A stretch of DNA of 64,000 nt, from contig NZ_JACTVI010000001.1 of NCBI RefSeq assembly GCF_014495685.1, positions 190,023 to 254,022 on the forward strand. The letters are read 5' to 3'. Below, piece by piece: positions 7,735 through 16,295 of the stretch. A program made the translations under genes and the position numbers. Position 1 is the first letter of the stretch; each line of letters opens with the position of its first letter. Below the pieces are notes generated by a model that had not been told where the DNA came from, searched no databases, and saw nothing but the letters and a program-made list of their open reading frames with translations. The stretch comes from Streptomyces sp. TRM68367. Its GTDB lineage: Bacteria; Actinomycetota; Actinomycetes; Streptomycetales; Streptomycetaceae.

Positions 7735-9456
7735 GTGTCGGACATCAGTGAGCTCGACGAGCTCAGTCGTCTCAGTAGTCGCAGTCGTCGAAAGGGCACC
7801 GTGGACAGTCAGCGCTGGCGCTCCACCATCGCGGCCGCGCAGGCCGGGGACCGGCAGGCGCTGGACGAGCTGGTCGAGGGCTGGCTGCCGCTGGTCTACA
7901 ACATCGTCGGCCGCGCCCTGAACGGTCACGCCGACGTCGACGACGTCGTGCAGGAGACCATGCTGCGCGCGGTCGACAACCTCGGCTCGCTGCGCGACCC
8001 GGACAGCTTCCGGTCCTGGCTGGTGGCGATCGCCATGCGCCAGATCCGGGACCGGGCCCGGCGCCCCTCGGAGCCCGCCCGGCTGGAGGAGGAGACGGCC
8101 CCCGACTCCGCTGCGGACTTCGCCGAACTGACCGTGCTGCGGCTCCAGTTGGAGGGGCAGCGGCGCGAGGTCGCCGAGGCGGTGCGGTGGCTCGACGACG
8201 AGGACCGGCAACTGCTGTCGCTGTGGTGGCTGGAGGTCGCGGGCGAGCTGAGCCGGCGCGAGCTGGCGGCGGCCGTCGGCATCACACGGCAGCACGCCGC
8301 CGTACGCGTCCAGCGGATGAAGGAGCGCCTGGAGACCGCGCGCGGCATCGTGCGCGCCCTGGACGGCGCCTGCCCGGAGCTGCGCGAGCTGACCGCCCGC
8401 TGGAACAGCGGCCCCGACTCGGTGTGGCGCAAGCGGCTGGCCCGGCACATCCGGGGCTGCGGCTACTGCGGCGGCACGCGCGAGGCCGTCGTACCGGCCG
8501 AGCGGCTCCTCGTCGGCATCGCCCTCGTCCCGCTGCCCGTCGGCTTCACCCTGTCGCTGGCCTTCGGCGGCAAGACGGCCGCTGCCGCGACGTCGGTGGG
8601 CTGGTCCGCCAAGCTGCTGGGCGCGCTGACCAAACCGGCCGTCGCGATGACGGCGGGCGCCACCATCGTCGCGGGCGGCGCCTACGTCGTCACCCAGCCG
8701 CCCGACGCCCCGCCCCCGCCCCCGCGCGCGGCCGTCACCTCCACAGCACCGCCGACCAGCCCCGTCCCGTCCCCGCCGCCGGCCCCGCCCACCCCCTCCC
8801 CGTCGCCCACGCCGCGGGCCGACCTGTACGGCTCGGTCGTCGACGCCGTCGACCGGGCCCCGGACCCGGACACGCCCCCCGGCGCGCTGCCGCACCGCCC
8901 CGAGTCCGGGATCACCAGCACCGGCGGCCCGAGGGCCGTGATGGAGCACCGCGGGGACAGCGTGACGCTCAGCGGACAGGGCTACATCCTGGTGCGCTGG
9001 CAGATCGCACCGCACGACCGGCCCGGTGGACTGACCATGCCGAGCTGGACCGGTCTGCGGGGCAAGCTCTTCCACGTCGCGTCCGGCGGCGGCCGCCGCA
9101 TGGACGACCGCGTCGGGGACGGCTCCGGCCGCGGCTACGTCACCGGGATGGGCGGCCCGGACATCGGCTACACCGTCCTGCCGGCCGGCACCCAGCAGAT
9201 GTGGCAGAACGAGTACTTCTACCTCGACGGCACCGTCACCCTGACCGTCAACGAGCGCGGCGCCTCCTACGGCCTGAGCGTCTTCCCGACGGACTGGGCC
9301 GCCGTGAACAAGGACATCAACACCGGCCCGGAACAGGGCGCGACCCGCTACGGCCTGACTCGCGACAACGGCAAGGACACCGCGCCCGTCCCGCAGTACG
9401 TCACCCGCTCGACCCCGGCCGATCCGGCGACGGTCCCGCAGCGTTCGCGCGTGTAG
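7735..9456 (+). CDS. ECF sigma factor fused to membrane and extracytoplasmic domains
   Basis: 573 residues, about three times a normal ECF sigma factor. Sigma region 2 spans about 33-110 (DVDDVVQETMLRAV, FRSWLVAIAMRQIRD) and region 4 about 150-205 (HTH with RRELAAAVGITRQHAAVRVQ). Then comes HIRGCGYCGG near 240, which looks like part of a zinc-binding anti-sigma motif, hydrophobic segments at about 260-280 and 300-320, a Pro-rich linker (about 323-360) and a 200-residue C-terminal domain that should lie outside the cell. This layout matches ECF groups with a built-in anti-sigma-like, membrane-anchored C-terminus. GTG 7735 has GAGAGG upstream; GTG 7801 is an alternative. The 3' end overlaps the convergent phosphodiesterase gene by 56 bases. 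Confidence 0.82.
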   Translation: MSDISELDELSRLSSRSRRKGTVDSQRWRSTIAAAQAGDRQALDELVEGWLPLVYNIVGRALNGHADVDDVVQETMLRAVDNLGSLRDPDSFRSWLVAIAMRQIRDRARRPSEPARLEEETAPDSAADFAELTVLRLQLEGQRREVAEAVRWLDDEDRQLLSLWWLEVAGELSRRELAAAVGITRQHAAVRVQRMKERLETARGIVRALDGACPELRELTARWNSGPDSVWRKRLARHIRGCGYCGGTREAVVPAERLLVGIALVPLPVGFTLSLAFGGKTAAAATSVGWSAKLLGALTKPAVAMTAGATIVAGGAYVVTQPPDAPPPPPRAAVTSTAPPTSPVPSPPPAPPTPSPSPTPRADLYGSVVDAVDRAPDPDTPPGALPHRPESGITSTGGPRAVMEHRGDSVTLSGQGYILVRWQIAPHDRPGGLTMPSWTGLRGKLFHVASGGGRRMDDRVGDGSGRGYVTGMGGPDIGYTVLPAGTQQMWQNEYFYLDGTVTLTVNERGASYGLSVFPTDWAAVNKDINTGPEQGATRYGLTRDNGKDTAPVPQYVTRSTPADPATVPQRSRV

Positions 9457-10147
9457 CACCCGCGCGCAGGGCGCACAGCGTGTCGATGCGGTTGGTGGTG
9501 ATCGAGTCCACACCCATGGCCAGGAGGCGGCGCATGGAGCGGCGGGTGTCCGGGGTCCAGACGGACAGGAGGTAGCCGTCGTCGTGGACGCGTTCGGCCA
9601 GGGGGCGGGTCACCAGGCCGAAGCGGTAGTTGAGCCAGCGCGGGCGGACCGCGTCCAGCAGGGCGGGGCGGGGTGGGGCGAGCGTCGTCCAGGTGAGGGC
9701 GATCTCGGAGGCCGGGTCGGCGGCGCGCACGGCGAGCATGGCGGGGGCGCCCGCGCAGTAGTACACGCGGTCCTGCGCCCCGCTCTCCCGTACGGCGTCC
9801 ACGACCCGGCGGGCCGCCCGCACATCCGGCGTGCCCGGCAGGTCGAGCATCACCCGGTGCCCGTCGGTCCCGGTCAGCGCGTCCGTCAGGGTCGGCACCC
9901 CGCCCCCGGTCAGGCCGCGCACCTCCTCCCACGACAGCGACAGCAGCGGCCGGTCGTGCTCCCACAGCCGCTTGAGCGTGTCGTCGTGCAGCAGCACGGG
10001 CACGCCGTCCCGGGTGAGCCGTACGTCCATCTCTACCGCGTCCGCGCCCCGGCGCAGCGCGGAACGCAGCGACTCGACCGTGTTCTCCCGGACGCGGTAG
10101 GGGTCGCCGCGGTGGGCGACGGCGGTCACGTTCTGCCTGGTGTTCAT
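9401..10147 (-). CDS. Glycerophosphodiester phosphodiesterase
   Basis: 248 residues with the GDPD TIM-barrel motifs in order: AHRGDP near 11-16, ENTVES with the catalytic Glu near 21, EMDVRLTRDG and LLHDD near 39-55, and the C-terminal VWTPDT and GVDSITTNRID. It hydrolyses glycerophosphodiesters to glycerol 3-phosphate and an alcohol. No signal peptide is visible, so it is probably cytoplasmic. It starts 8 bases after the stop of the deaminase gene and is likely co-transcribed with it. The last residues past NRIDTLCAL are a low-complexity tail, and this part overlaps the convergent sigma factor gene. Confidence 0.88.
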   Translation of the reverse strand: MNTRQNVTAVAHRGDPYRVRENTVESLRSALRRGADAVEMDVRLTRDGVPVLLHDDTLKRLWEHDRPLLSLSWEEVRGLTGGGVPTLTDALTGTDGHRVMLDLPGTPDVRAARRVVDAVRESGAQDRVYYCAGAPAMLAVRAADPASEIALTWTTLAPPRPALLDAVRPRWLNYRFGLVTRPLAERVHDDGYLLSVWTPDTRRSMRRLLAMGVDSITTNRIDTLCALRAGATRANAAGPSPDRPGSSG

Positions 10148-10155
10148 GGTGGGCG

Positions 10156-11217
10156 TCAGGTCGCGAGCCAGGCCGAGGTGTGGGCGTCGATCTCGTTCCT
10201 GATCCGGGCCTTGCCCGGCTCGTCGAGGAAGGACACCTCGACCGCGTTCTTCGCCAGGTCGGCCAGGCCCCGTTCGTCGAGGTCCAGCAGGCGGGCGGCG
10301 ACCGCGTACTCGTTGTTGAGGTCGGTGCCGAACATCGGCGGGTCATCGGAGTTGATGGTGACGGTGACCCCGGCCCGCACGAACTCCTTGACGGGGTGCT
10401 CGTCGAGCGTGCGGACGGCGCGCGTGGCGATGTTGGAGGTCGGGCACACCTCCAGCGGGATCCCGTGCTCGGCGAGGTGCGTGAGCAGCTTGGGGTCCTG
10501 CGCGGAGCTGGTGCCGTGCCCGATGCGCTCGGCGCCCAGGTGGGTGAGGGCGTCCCACACCGTCTCCGGGCCGGTGGTCTCGCCGGCATGCGGCACCGAC
10601 CGCAGCCCGGCGGCGACGGCCCGGTCGAAGTACGGCTTGAACTGCGGCCGGGGCACACCTATCTCGGGGCCGCCGAGCCCGAAGGACACCAGGCCCTCCG
10701 GGCGCAGCCGGTCGTCGGTGGCGAGCCGCGTCGTCTCCTCGGCGGCGGCGAGCCCGGCCTCGCCGGGAATGTCGAAGCACCAGCGCAGCACGGTCCCGAA
10801 CTCGGCCTCGGCCGCCTTGCGGGCGTCCTCGATGGCGTCCATGAAGGCGCGCTCGTCTATGCCGCGGCGGGTCGAGGAGTACGGCGTGACGGTCAGTTCG
10901 GCGTAGCGCACCTGCTGCCGGGCCAGGTCGCGGGCCACCTCGTAGGTCAGCAGCCGGACGTCCTCCGGGGTGCGGATGAGGTCCACGACCGACAGGTACA
11001 CCTCGATGAAGTGGGCGAAGTCGGTGAAGGTGAAGTAGTCGGCCAGGGTCTCGGGGTCGGTGGGGACCGTGGAGTCGGGGTGGCGGGCGGCCAGTTCCGA
11101 GACGATGCGCGGGGAGGCGGAGCCGACGTGGTGCACATGCAGTTCGGCCTTGGGCAGGGCCGCGATGAAGGCAAGCAGGTCGCGTGGCACACGCGCGTCG
11201 ACGAGATGGTCGGTCAA
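10156..11217 (-). CDS. Adenosine deaminase-family protein, probable 6-aminodeoxyfutalosine deaminase
   Basis: 353 residues with all metal-site motifs of the adenosine deaminase superfamily: HVH (H27, H29), VPHAGET (H210, E213), IGHG (H234) and NSDDPPMFG (D291, D292). The first motif reads HVHHVGSASP instead of the classical H-x-HLDGS. As I recall, COG1816 proteins of this type, including one from S. avermitilis, were shown to deaminate 6-aminodeoxyfutalosine in the futalosine menaquinone pathway rather than adenosine. That role fits an organism that makes menaquinone this way, but the assignment is from family knowledge, not from neighbours. The start is TTG with GGAGG four bases upstream. 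A phosphodiesterase gene follows 8 bases downstream. Confidence 0.78.
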   Translation of the reverse strand: MTDHLVDARVPRDLLAFIAALPKAELHVHHVGSASPRIVSELAARHPDSTVPTDPETLADYFTFTDFAHFIEVYLSVVDLIRTPEDVRLLTYEVARDLARQQVRYAELTVTPYSSTRRGIDERAFMDAIEDARKAAEAEFGTVLRWCFDIPGEAGLAAAEETTRLATDDRLRPEGLVSFGLGGPEIGVPRPQFKPYFDRAVAAGLRSVPHAGETTGPETVWDALTHLGAERIGHGTSSAQDPKLLTHLAEHGIPLEVCPTSNIATRAVRTLDEHPVKEFVRAGVTVTINSDDPPMFGTDLNNEYAVAARLLDLDERGLADLAKNAVEVSFLDEPGKARIRNEIDAHTSAWLAT

Positions 11218-11367
11218 GGTTCCTCCCCGGAACGGCGTCCCCGGCCGGCGGGCGGCGGGACGCGGATGATCGGCTGATCGGTGATGCGGGGATCATCGTA
11301 GGCCGGAGACAGCTCCCGGAGGCCAGGCCTTAACATGGCGGGACGATCGACTGAGGGGGACACGGGC

Positions 11368-12048
11368 GTGACGGACGAAACGCAGGCCGGCGGGGGCAAC
11401 GGGGGCGACCGCGACCCATGGGCGCCGCCCGGGCACAGACCGTCGCTCGACAAGCAGCAGCAGCCCGGAGCGCAGGACCAGCCGCCCGCGCGGCAGCACC
11501 CGGCACAGCCACCGACCGTGCACGACCAGGCCACCATGACCTCGATGCCGTCCGGCGGATTCGGCTCGCCCGGCTTCGGCCCGCCCGGCACACCCACGGC
11601 CGGGGGCGGCCCGCACGCCGCCCCGCCGCCCCACCCGGCCGTACCCCCCGTCCCCGGGGCGCCCGGCGGCTACGGCTACCCCGGATACCCCGCCGGCTAC
11701 GGCTGGCCCGGCATGCCGGCGGCCCCGCAGAACGGCATGGGCATAGCGGCGATGGTGCTCGGCATCATCTCCTGCTGCCTGTTCTGTCTGTACGGCGTGG
11801 TCTCCCTCATCACCGGCATCCTGGCCGTGGTCTTCGGCATCAAGGGACGCAAACGGGTCGAGCGCGGCGAGGCCACCAACCACGGTCAGGCCCAGGCGGG
11901 ACTGATCATGGGGATCATCGGGATCGTCCTCGGCGCCGCCGTGATCGTCCTGATGGCCATCGGCATCACGGCCGCCATCAACCAGGGGGTCTCGGACTCC
12001 GGCTCCTCCTACGGCGCCGCTTCGGTGTCCGCCCCGGCTCACGGCTGA
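11368..12048 (+). CDS. DUF4190 membrane protein with Pro/Gly-rich N-terminus
   Basis: About 226 residues. The first 120 or so are a disordered Pro/Gly/Gln-rich tail with GYGYPGYPAGYGWPG-type repeats. Then come two transmembrane helices (GMGIAAMVLGIISCC to VVFGIKG, and AGLIMGIIGIVLGAAVIVLM) separated by a short basic RKRVERGEA loop, the DUF4190 layout. Function unknown; such proteins are frequent in Streptomyces. GTG at 11368 is chosen because GAGGGGG lies 9 bases upstream; an upstream ATG at 11335 lacks such a site. It is divergent from the deaminase gene. Confidence 0.8.
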   Translation: MTDETQAGGGNGGDRDPWAPPGHRPSLDKQQQPGAQDQPPARQHPAQPPTVHDQATMTSMPSGGFGSPGFGPPGTPTAGGGPHAAPPPHPAVPPVPGAPGGYGYPGYPAGYGWPGMPAAPQNGMGIAAMVLGIISCCLFCLYGVVSLITGILAVVFGIKGRKRVERGEATNHGQAQAGLIMGIIGIVLGAAVIVLMAIGITAAINQGVSDSGSSYGAASVSAPAHG

Positions 12049-12110
12049 CCGGCCCACGAACCGCGCCACGCCCGGCCCACCGCTGCCCCGCCGCCGGCGG
12101 CCGCGCCACG

Positions 12111-12710
12111 TCACGCCGCCGCGCGCAGCCGCTCCCGTGCCTCCATCAGCGCGAAGCCCAGCAGGTTCGGCCCCCGCCACCGCTCCGGATCCGCCGCGGC
12201 CTCGTCGTCCGCGGCGAGGCCCATGCCCCACACGCGGTCCACCGGGCTGGCCTCCACGAGCACCCTCCCCCAGCCTCTGGCCGGGGGGACCCCCATCTCG
12301 CTTCGCTCGCCCGTGCCGAGCAGAAACTCCCGCAGAGCGGCGTCCGCGGAGAACTTGTGGACGGACCCCTCGACCACGATGCCGAACCGCGCCCGCTCCC
12401 ACACCGCCTCGTCGAAACCGCGCACCAGCCGCCCGGCCTTCTTGGCCTGCGCCGGATGGTCCACGGCCAGGATCCGCCGCTCCGCCTCCGCGTCCCCGAA
12501 CAGCCGCGCCTTCCCGGCCATCATCCAGTGCTCGGCGGTCGCGTACACCACGCCGTCCACGGTGAACGGCGCCGGCCACCACTGGCTCAGGCAGCTCGCC
12601 CCGATCCGGCCGCCCGGCAGCGGCCGGTGCCCCCAGAAGTGCAGGTACCTGACCCTCGCCCCCGCACGGACCGCTTCGATCAGGGCGTCCCGAGAATCAA
12701 TCTTCCTCAT
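12111..12710 (-). CDS. NADAR (YbiA-like) domain protein
   Basis: 199 residues. Motifs are FWGHRPLPGG near 22-31, SQWWPAPFTVDGVVYATAEHWMM with the conserved Trp and Glu, KARLFGD, and the C-terminal NLLGFALMEARE. The NADAR family cleaves N-glycosidic bonds, for example of ADP-ribosyl-guanine or of riboflavin intermediates. The exact substrate here is unknown. Residues around 137-152 (GERSEMGVPPARGWGRVL) are encoded by a dispersed palindromic repeat inserted in frame. ATG at 12710 is the natural start; no strong ribosome binding site is seen. Confidence 0.8.
   Translation of the reverse strand: MRKIDSRDALIEAVRAGARVRYLHFWGHRPLPGGRIGASCLSQWWPAPFTVDGVVYATAEHWMMAGKARLFGDAEAERRILAVDHPAQAKKAGRLVRGFDEAVWERARFGIVVEGSVHKFSADAALREFLLGTGERSEMGVPPARGWGRVLVEASPVDRVWGMGLAADDEAAADPERWRGPNLLGFALMEARERLRAAA
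12261..12300. repeat. Dispersed palindromic element inside a coding sequence
   Basis: The core TCCCCCAGCCTCTGGCCGG followed by GGGGA is an imperfect palindrome of the type scattered between and within genes in Streptomyces chromosomes. Here it lies in frame inside the NADAR gene and adds about 13-16 residues. Confidence 0.6.
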
Positions 12711-12782
12711 GTGGCCGAGTCTCGCACCGGCCACTGACAATCCGTCCTTGGTTTTCCAGGCCCGCTCGACACCTGGTCGACA

Positions 12783-12825
12783 GATTCCGTCGCGTAACAA
12801 AAAGGAAACAACGGAATCCCTTGTT
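12783..12825. promoter_or_regulatory. Inverted repeats in the potD upstream region
   Basis: GATTCCGT (12783-12790) is repeated inverted and perfect as ACGGAATC (12811-12818). Overlapping it, AACAA (12807-12811) and TTGTT (12821-12825) form a second small inverted repeat. The AT-rich block TAACAAAAAGGAAACAA stands out from the local GC. Probably an operator/promoter region for the polyamine importer operon. Confidence 0.45.
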
Positions 12826-12955
12826 GGAGTGCCTCCCCTCTGTCAGGATCGGCGCTCAAATCGAGCATGAGCTGCGCCGACCCCATCAGGGACCGTTAGC
12901 GAGAGACAGGCCGCCGACCACGGCCACCCAACCCTCCCGAAAGGGCACCACGCGC

Positions 12956-14203
12956 ATGGAGCAGTACGAGCCCGACCGCCTGTCCCCGGCCCAAGTTGCC
13001 GCCATGCGGCGCAGTTTCCGCACCGGGCGCGCCGCCCTCACTCGCCGTTCGCTGCTGCGCGCCTCCACGGGCGGCGCGCTCGCGGCCGGCGGACTCGGCG
13101 CGCTGAGCGCCTGCGGCATCCCCGCGGCGGGCAAGTCGCAGGGCGGCGTCCTTGCGGAGGACCACTCGGCGAAGGAGAAGACCGTGAACTTCTCCAACTG
13201 GACCGAGTACATGGACGTCGACGACAGCGGCAAGCGCCATCCGACGCTCGAGCAGTTCACCCGGCGCACAGGCCTCAAGGTCAAGTACACCGAGGATATC
13301 AACGACAACAACGAGTTCTTCGGCAAGATCAAGCCGCAGCTCGCCGCCGGCCAGGACACCGGCCGCGACATCATCGTGCTCACCGACTGGCTGGCCGGCC
13401 GCCTGATCCGCCTGGGGTGGGTCCAGAAACTGGACCAGGCCAACCTGCCGCACGCCTTCGCCAACCTGTCACAGCAGTTCCGCAGGCCCGACTGGGACCC
13501 GGGGCGGGCCTACTCGTACCCCTGGCAGGGCATCTCGACCGTCATCGCCTACAACAAGAAGGCCCTCGACGGCGTCGAGGTGAAGTCCGTCTCCGACATG
13601 CTCGACAACCCCGGACTCAAGGGCCGCGTCGGCTTCCTCACCGAGATGCGCGACACCATCGGCATGACCCTGCTCGACATGGACAAGGATCCGGCGAGGT
13701 TCACCGACGACGACTACGACGTGGCGATCGCCCGCCTCCAGAAGGCCGTCGACAAGGGCCAGATCCGCCGTTTCACCGGCAACGACTACACCGCCGACCT
13801 CACCAAGGGCGACTTCGCGGCCTGCCTCGCCTGGGCCGGAGACGTCGTCCAGCTCAAGGCGGACAGCCCGGACGTCGACTTCGCCATCCCGAACAGCGGC
13901 TACCTGACGTCCAGCGACAACATGCTGATCCCCAACAAGGCACGGCACAAGACGAACGCCGAGCGGCTGATGGACTTCTACTACGAGCCCCGGCCGGCCG
14001 CCGAGCTCGCCGCCTACATCAACTACGTCTGTCCCGTCGACGGCGTGCGGGAAGAGCTCGCGAAGATCGACAAGGACGCGGCGGACAACCCGCTGATCCT
14101 CCCCGGCGAGGCCATGCAGGCCAGGTCCCATGCCTTCCGCTCACTGAGCTCGAAGGAAGAGACGGCCTACGAAGAGAAGTTCGCGAAGCTCACAGGGGCG
14201 TGA
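12956..14203 (+). CDS. potD: Polyamine ABC transporter substrate-binding lipoprotein (PotD-like)
   Basis: 415 residues. The N-terminus has a twin-arginine motif (TRRSLLRASTGG, about 23-34) and a lipobox LSAC, so it is exported by Tat and lipidated. The mature part is a PotD/PotF-type binding protein: NFSNWTEYMD at its start, YPWQGISTVIAYN in the middle and a C-terminal YINYVCPVDG region. It captures spermidine or putrescine outside the membrane. It is first in a four-gene operon and its stop overlaps the ATPase start by four bases (GTGA). ATG at 12956 is chosen because residues upstream of it do not look like a signal peptide. Confidence 0.9.
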   Translation: MEQYEPDRLSPAQVAAMRRSFRTGRAALTRRSLLRASTGGALAAGGLGALSACGIPAAGKSQGGVLAEDHSAKEKTVNFSNWTEYMDVDDSGKRHPTLEQFTRRTGLKVKYTEDINDNNEFFGKIKPQLAAGQDTGRDIIVLTDWLAGRLIRLGWVQKLDQANLPHAFANLSQQFRRPDWDPGRAYSYPWQGISTVIAYNKKALDGVEVKSVSDMLDNPGLKGRVGFLTEMRDTIGMTLLDMDKDPARFTDDDYDVAIARLQKAVDKGQIRRFTGNDYTADLTKGDFAACLAWAGDVVQLKADSPDVDFAIPNSGYLTSSDNMLIPNKARHKTNAERLMDFYYEPRPAAELAAYINYVCPVDGVREELAKIDKDAADNPLILPGEAMQARSHAFRSLSSKEETAYEEKFAKLTGA

Positions 14204-15366
14204 CGAGAATGACCAAGGGCAACAGCGGCGACGTCCGCCTCGCCGGCATAGCCAAGACCTACGGCTCCTTCACCGCCGTACACCCGCTCGACCTGACCGT
14301 GCCGCAGGGCTCCTTCTTCGCCCTGCTCGGCGCCTCCGGCTGCGGCAAGACCACAACCCTGCGCATGATCGCGGGACTTGAGGAACCGACGCAGGGCACC
14401 GTCCACCTCGGCGACCAGGACGTCTCCCGACTGCCCGCGCACAAGCGGCCGGTGAACACCGTCTTCCAGTCCTACGCCCTCTTCCCGCACCTCGACATCT
14501 TCGAGAACGTCGCCTTCGGCCTGCGCCGGCGCGGCATCAAGTCGGTGAAGAAGCAGGTCGAGGAGATGCTGGAGCTGGTGCAGCTCGGCGAGCAGGCGCG
14601 CAGGAAGCCGCACCAGCTCTCCGGCGGCCAGCAGCAGCGCGTCGCCGTAGCCCGCGCGCTGATCAACCACCCCAAGGTGCTGCTGCTCGACGAGCCCCTC
14701 GGCGCCCTCGACCTCAAGCTGCGCCGCCAGATGCAGCTGGAGCTGGGGCGCATCCAGACGGAGGTCGGCATCACCTTCGTGCACGTCACGCACGACCAGG
14801 AGGAGGCCATGACGATGGCCGACACGGTCGTCGTGATGAACGCGGGCCGCGTCGAGCAACTCGGCTCGCCGGCCGACCTGTACGAGAACCCGGGCACCAC
14901 GTTCGTCGCCAACTTCCTCGGCACCTCCAACCTGATCGAGGCCGAGGTCGACACCGGGAGCGGCGACGAGATCGTGCTGAAGGCGGGCGGCGGCAAGCTG
15001 CTCCTGCCCCGGGCGCGGTGCCGCGTGCCCGCGACGACCGGCGGCAAGGTACTGGTCGGCGTCCGCCCGGAGAAGGTCTCCCTCACCCACGCCGACGACG
15101 CGGGCGAGATCCCGGAGGGCCGCAACCGCATCACCGGGAAGATCGCCGGCTCCAGCTTCACCGGGGTCTCCACGCAGTACGTCATCGACAGCCCCCTCTG
15201 CCCGGAGTTCGAGGTGTACGCCCAGAACATCGACCGGGACGCCCGGCTCGTGCCCGGCGCCGATGTCGTCCTGCACTGGAACCCGGCGCACACCTTCGGC
15301 CTCGACGCGGCGCAGTCCGTCTTTGACGGACGAGAGGGCGCGGCCGGAGTGGAAGAGGCCGCCTGA
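14200..15366 (+). CDS. potA: Polyamine ABC transporter ATP-binding protein (PotA-like)
   Basis: 388 residues. Walker A GASGCGKTT, Q-loop FQSYALFPHL, an intact LSGGQQQR signature, Walker B VLLLDEP and HVTHDQEEAM are all present. The C-terminal TOBE-type regulatory domain (about 270-375, with VGVRPEKVSL) is typical of PotA/MalK-type importers. It energises the PotB/PotC channel. GTG 14200 overlaps the potD stop; ATG 14209 is an alternative start three codons on. Its stop overlaps the potB start in TGATG. Confidence 0.92.
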   Translation: MTRMTKGNSGDVRLAGIAKTYGSFTAVHPLDLTVPQGSFFALLGASGCGKTTTLRMIAGLEEPTQGTVHLGDQDVSRLPAHKRPVNTVFQSYALFPHLDIFENVAFGLRRRGIKSVKKQVEEMLELVQLGEQARRKPHQLSGGQQQRVAVARALINHPKVLLLDEPLGALDLKLRRQMQLELGRIQTEVGITFVHVTHDQEEAMTMADTVVVMNAGRVEQLGSPADLYENPGTTFVANFLGTSNLIEAEVDTGSGDEIVLKAGGGKLLLPRARCRVPATTGGKVLVGVRPEKVSLTHADDAGEIPEGRNRITGKIAGSSFTGVSTQYVIDSPLCPEFEVYAQNIDRDARLVPGADVVLHWNPAHTFGLDAAQSVFDGREGAAGVEEAA

Positions 15367-16295
15367 TGACGACGCTCACCGAGGCGCCACCGCCTCCCAG
15401 CCCCGCCGCCTCGGAGAAGAAACCGCCCCGCAGGCGCGGCCGCTGGACGCCGTACCTTCTCCTGCTGCCCGGCATCCTGTGGCTGCTGGTCTTCTTCGCG
15501 CTGCCGATGATCTACCAGGCCTCCACCTCCGTGCAGACGGGCTCCCTGGAGGAGGGCTACAAGGTCACCTGGCACTTCGCGACCTACTGGGACGCGCTGT
15601 CCGAGTACTGGCCGCAGTTCGTGCGCTCGGTGCTCTACGCGGCCTCCGCGACGATCCTGTGCCTGCTGCTCGGCTACCCGCTCGCCTACCTCATCGCCTT
15701 CCGTGCGGGCCGCTGGCGGAACCTGATCATGATCCTGGTGATCGCGCCGTTCTTCACCAGCTTCCTGATCCGCACGCTCGCCTGGAAGACGATCCTCGCG
15801 GACGGCGGCCCGGTCGTCGGCGCCCTCGACACCCTGCACGTCCTGGACGTCACCGACTGGCTCGGCTGGACCGCCGGCGACCGCGTCCTGGCCACCCCGC
15901 TGGCGGTCGTGTGCGGTCTGACGTACAACTTCCTGCCGTTCATGATCCTGCCGCTGTACAGCTCCCTCGAGCGCATCGACCCGCGCCTGCACGAGGCGGC
16001 CGGCGACCTCTACGCCAGGCCCTGGACGACCTTCCGCAAGGTCACCTTCCCGCTGTCGATGCCGGGCGTGGTCTCCGGCACGCTGCTGACGTTCATCCCG
16101 GCGGCGGGCGACTATGTCAACGCGGACCTGCTGGGCTCCGCCGACACCCGCATGGTCGGCAATGTCATTCAGACGCAGTTCCTGCGGATCCTCGACTATC
16201 CGACGGCCGCGGCCCTTTCCTTCATCCTCATGGCCGCGATCCTTTTCATGGTCACCTTCTACATCCGCAGGTCCGGGACGGAAGATCTGGTCTAG
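15366..16295 (+). CDS. potB: Polyamine ABC transporter permease (PotB-like)
   Basis: 309 residues, six predicted membrane helices. After a Pro-rich cytoplasmic N-terminus comes a first helix (YLLLLPGILWLLVFFALPM). The EAA loop is EAAGDLYARPWTTFRKVTFPLS, with the usual coupling-helix pattern that contacts PotA. It forms the channel with the next gene product. Its TAG stop is immediately followed by the next ATG, so translation is coupled. Confidence 0.92.
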   Translation: MTTLTEAPPPPSPAASEKKPPRRRGRWTPYLLLLPGILWLLVFFALPMIYQASTSVQTGSLEEGYKVTWHFATYWDALSEYWPQFVRSVLYAASATILCLLLGYPLAYLIAFRAGRWRNLIMILVIAPFFTSFLIRTLAWKTILADGGPVVGALDTLHVLDVTDWLGWTAGDRVLATPLAVVCGLTYNFLPFMILPLYSSLERIDPRLHEAAGDLYARPWTTFRKVTFPLSMPGVVSGTLLTFIPAAGDYVNADLLGSADTRMVGNVIQTQFLRILDYPTAAALSFILMAAILFMVTFYIRRSGTEDLV

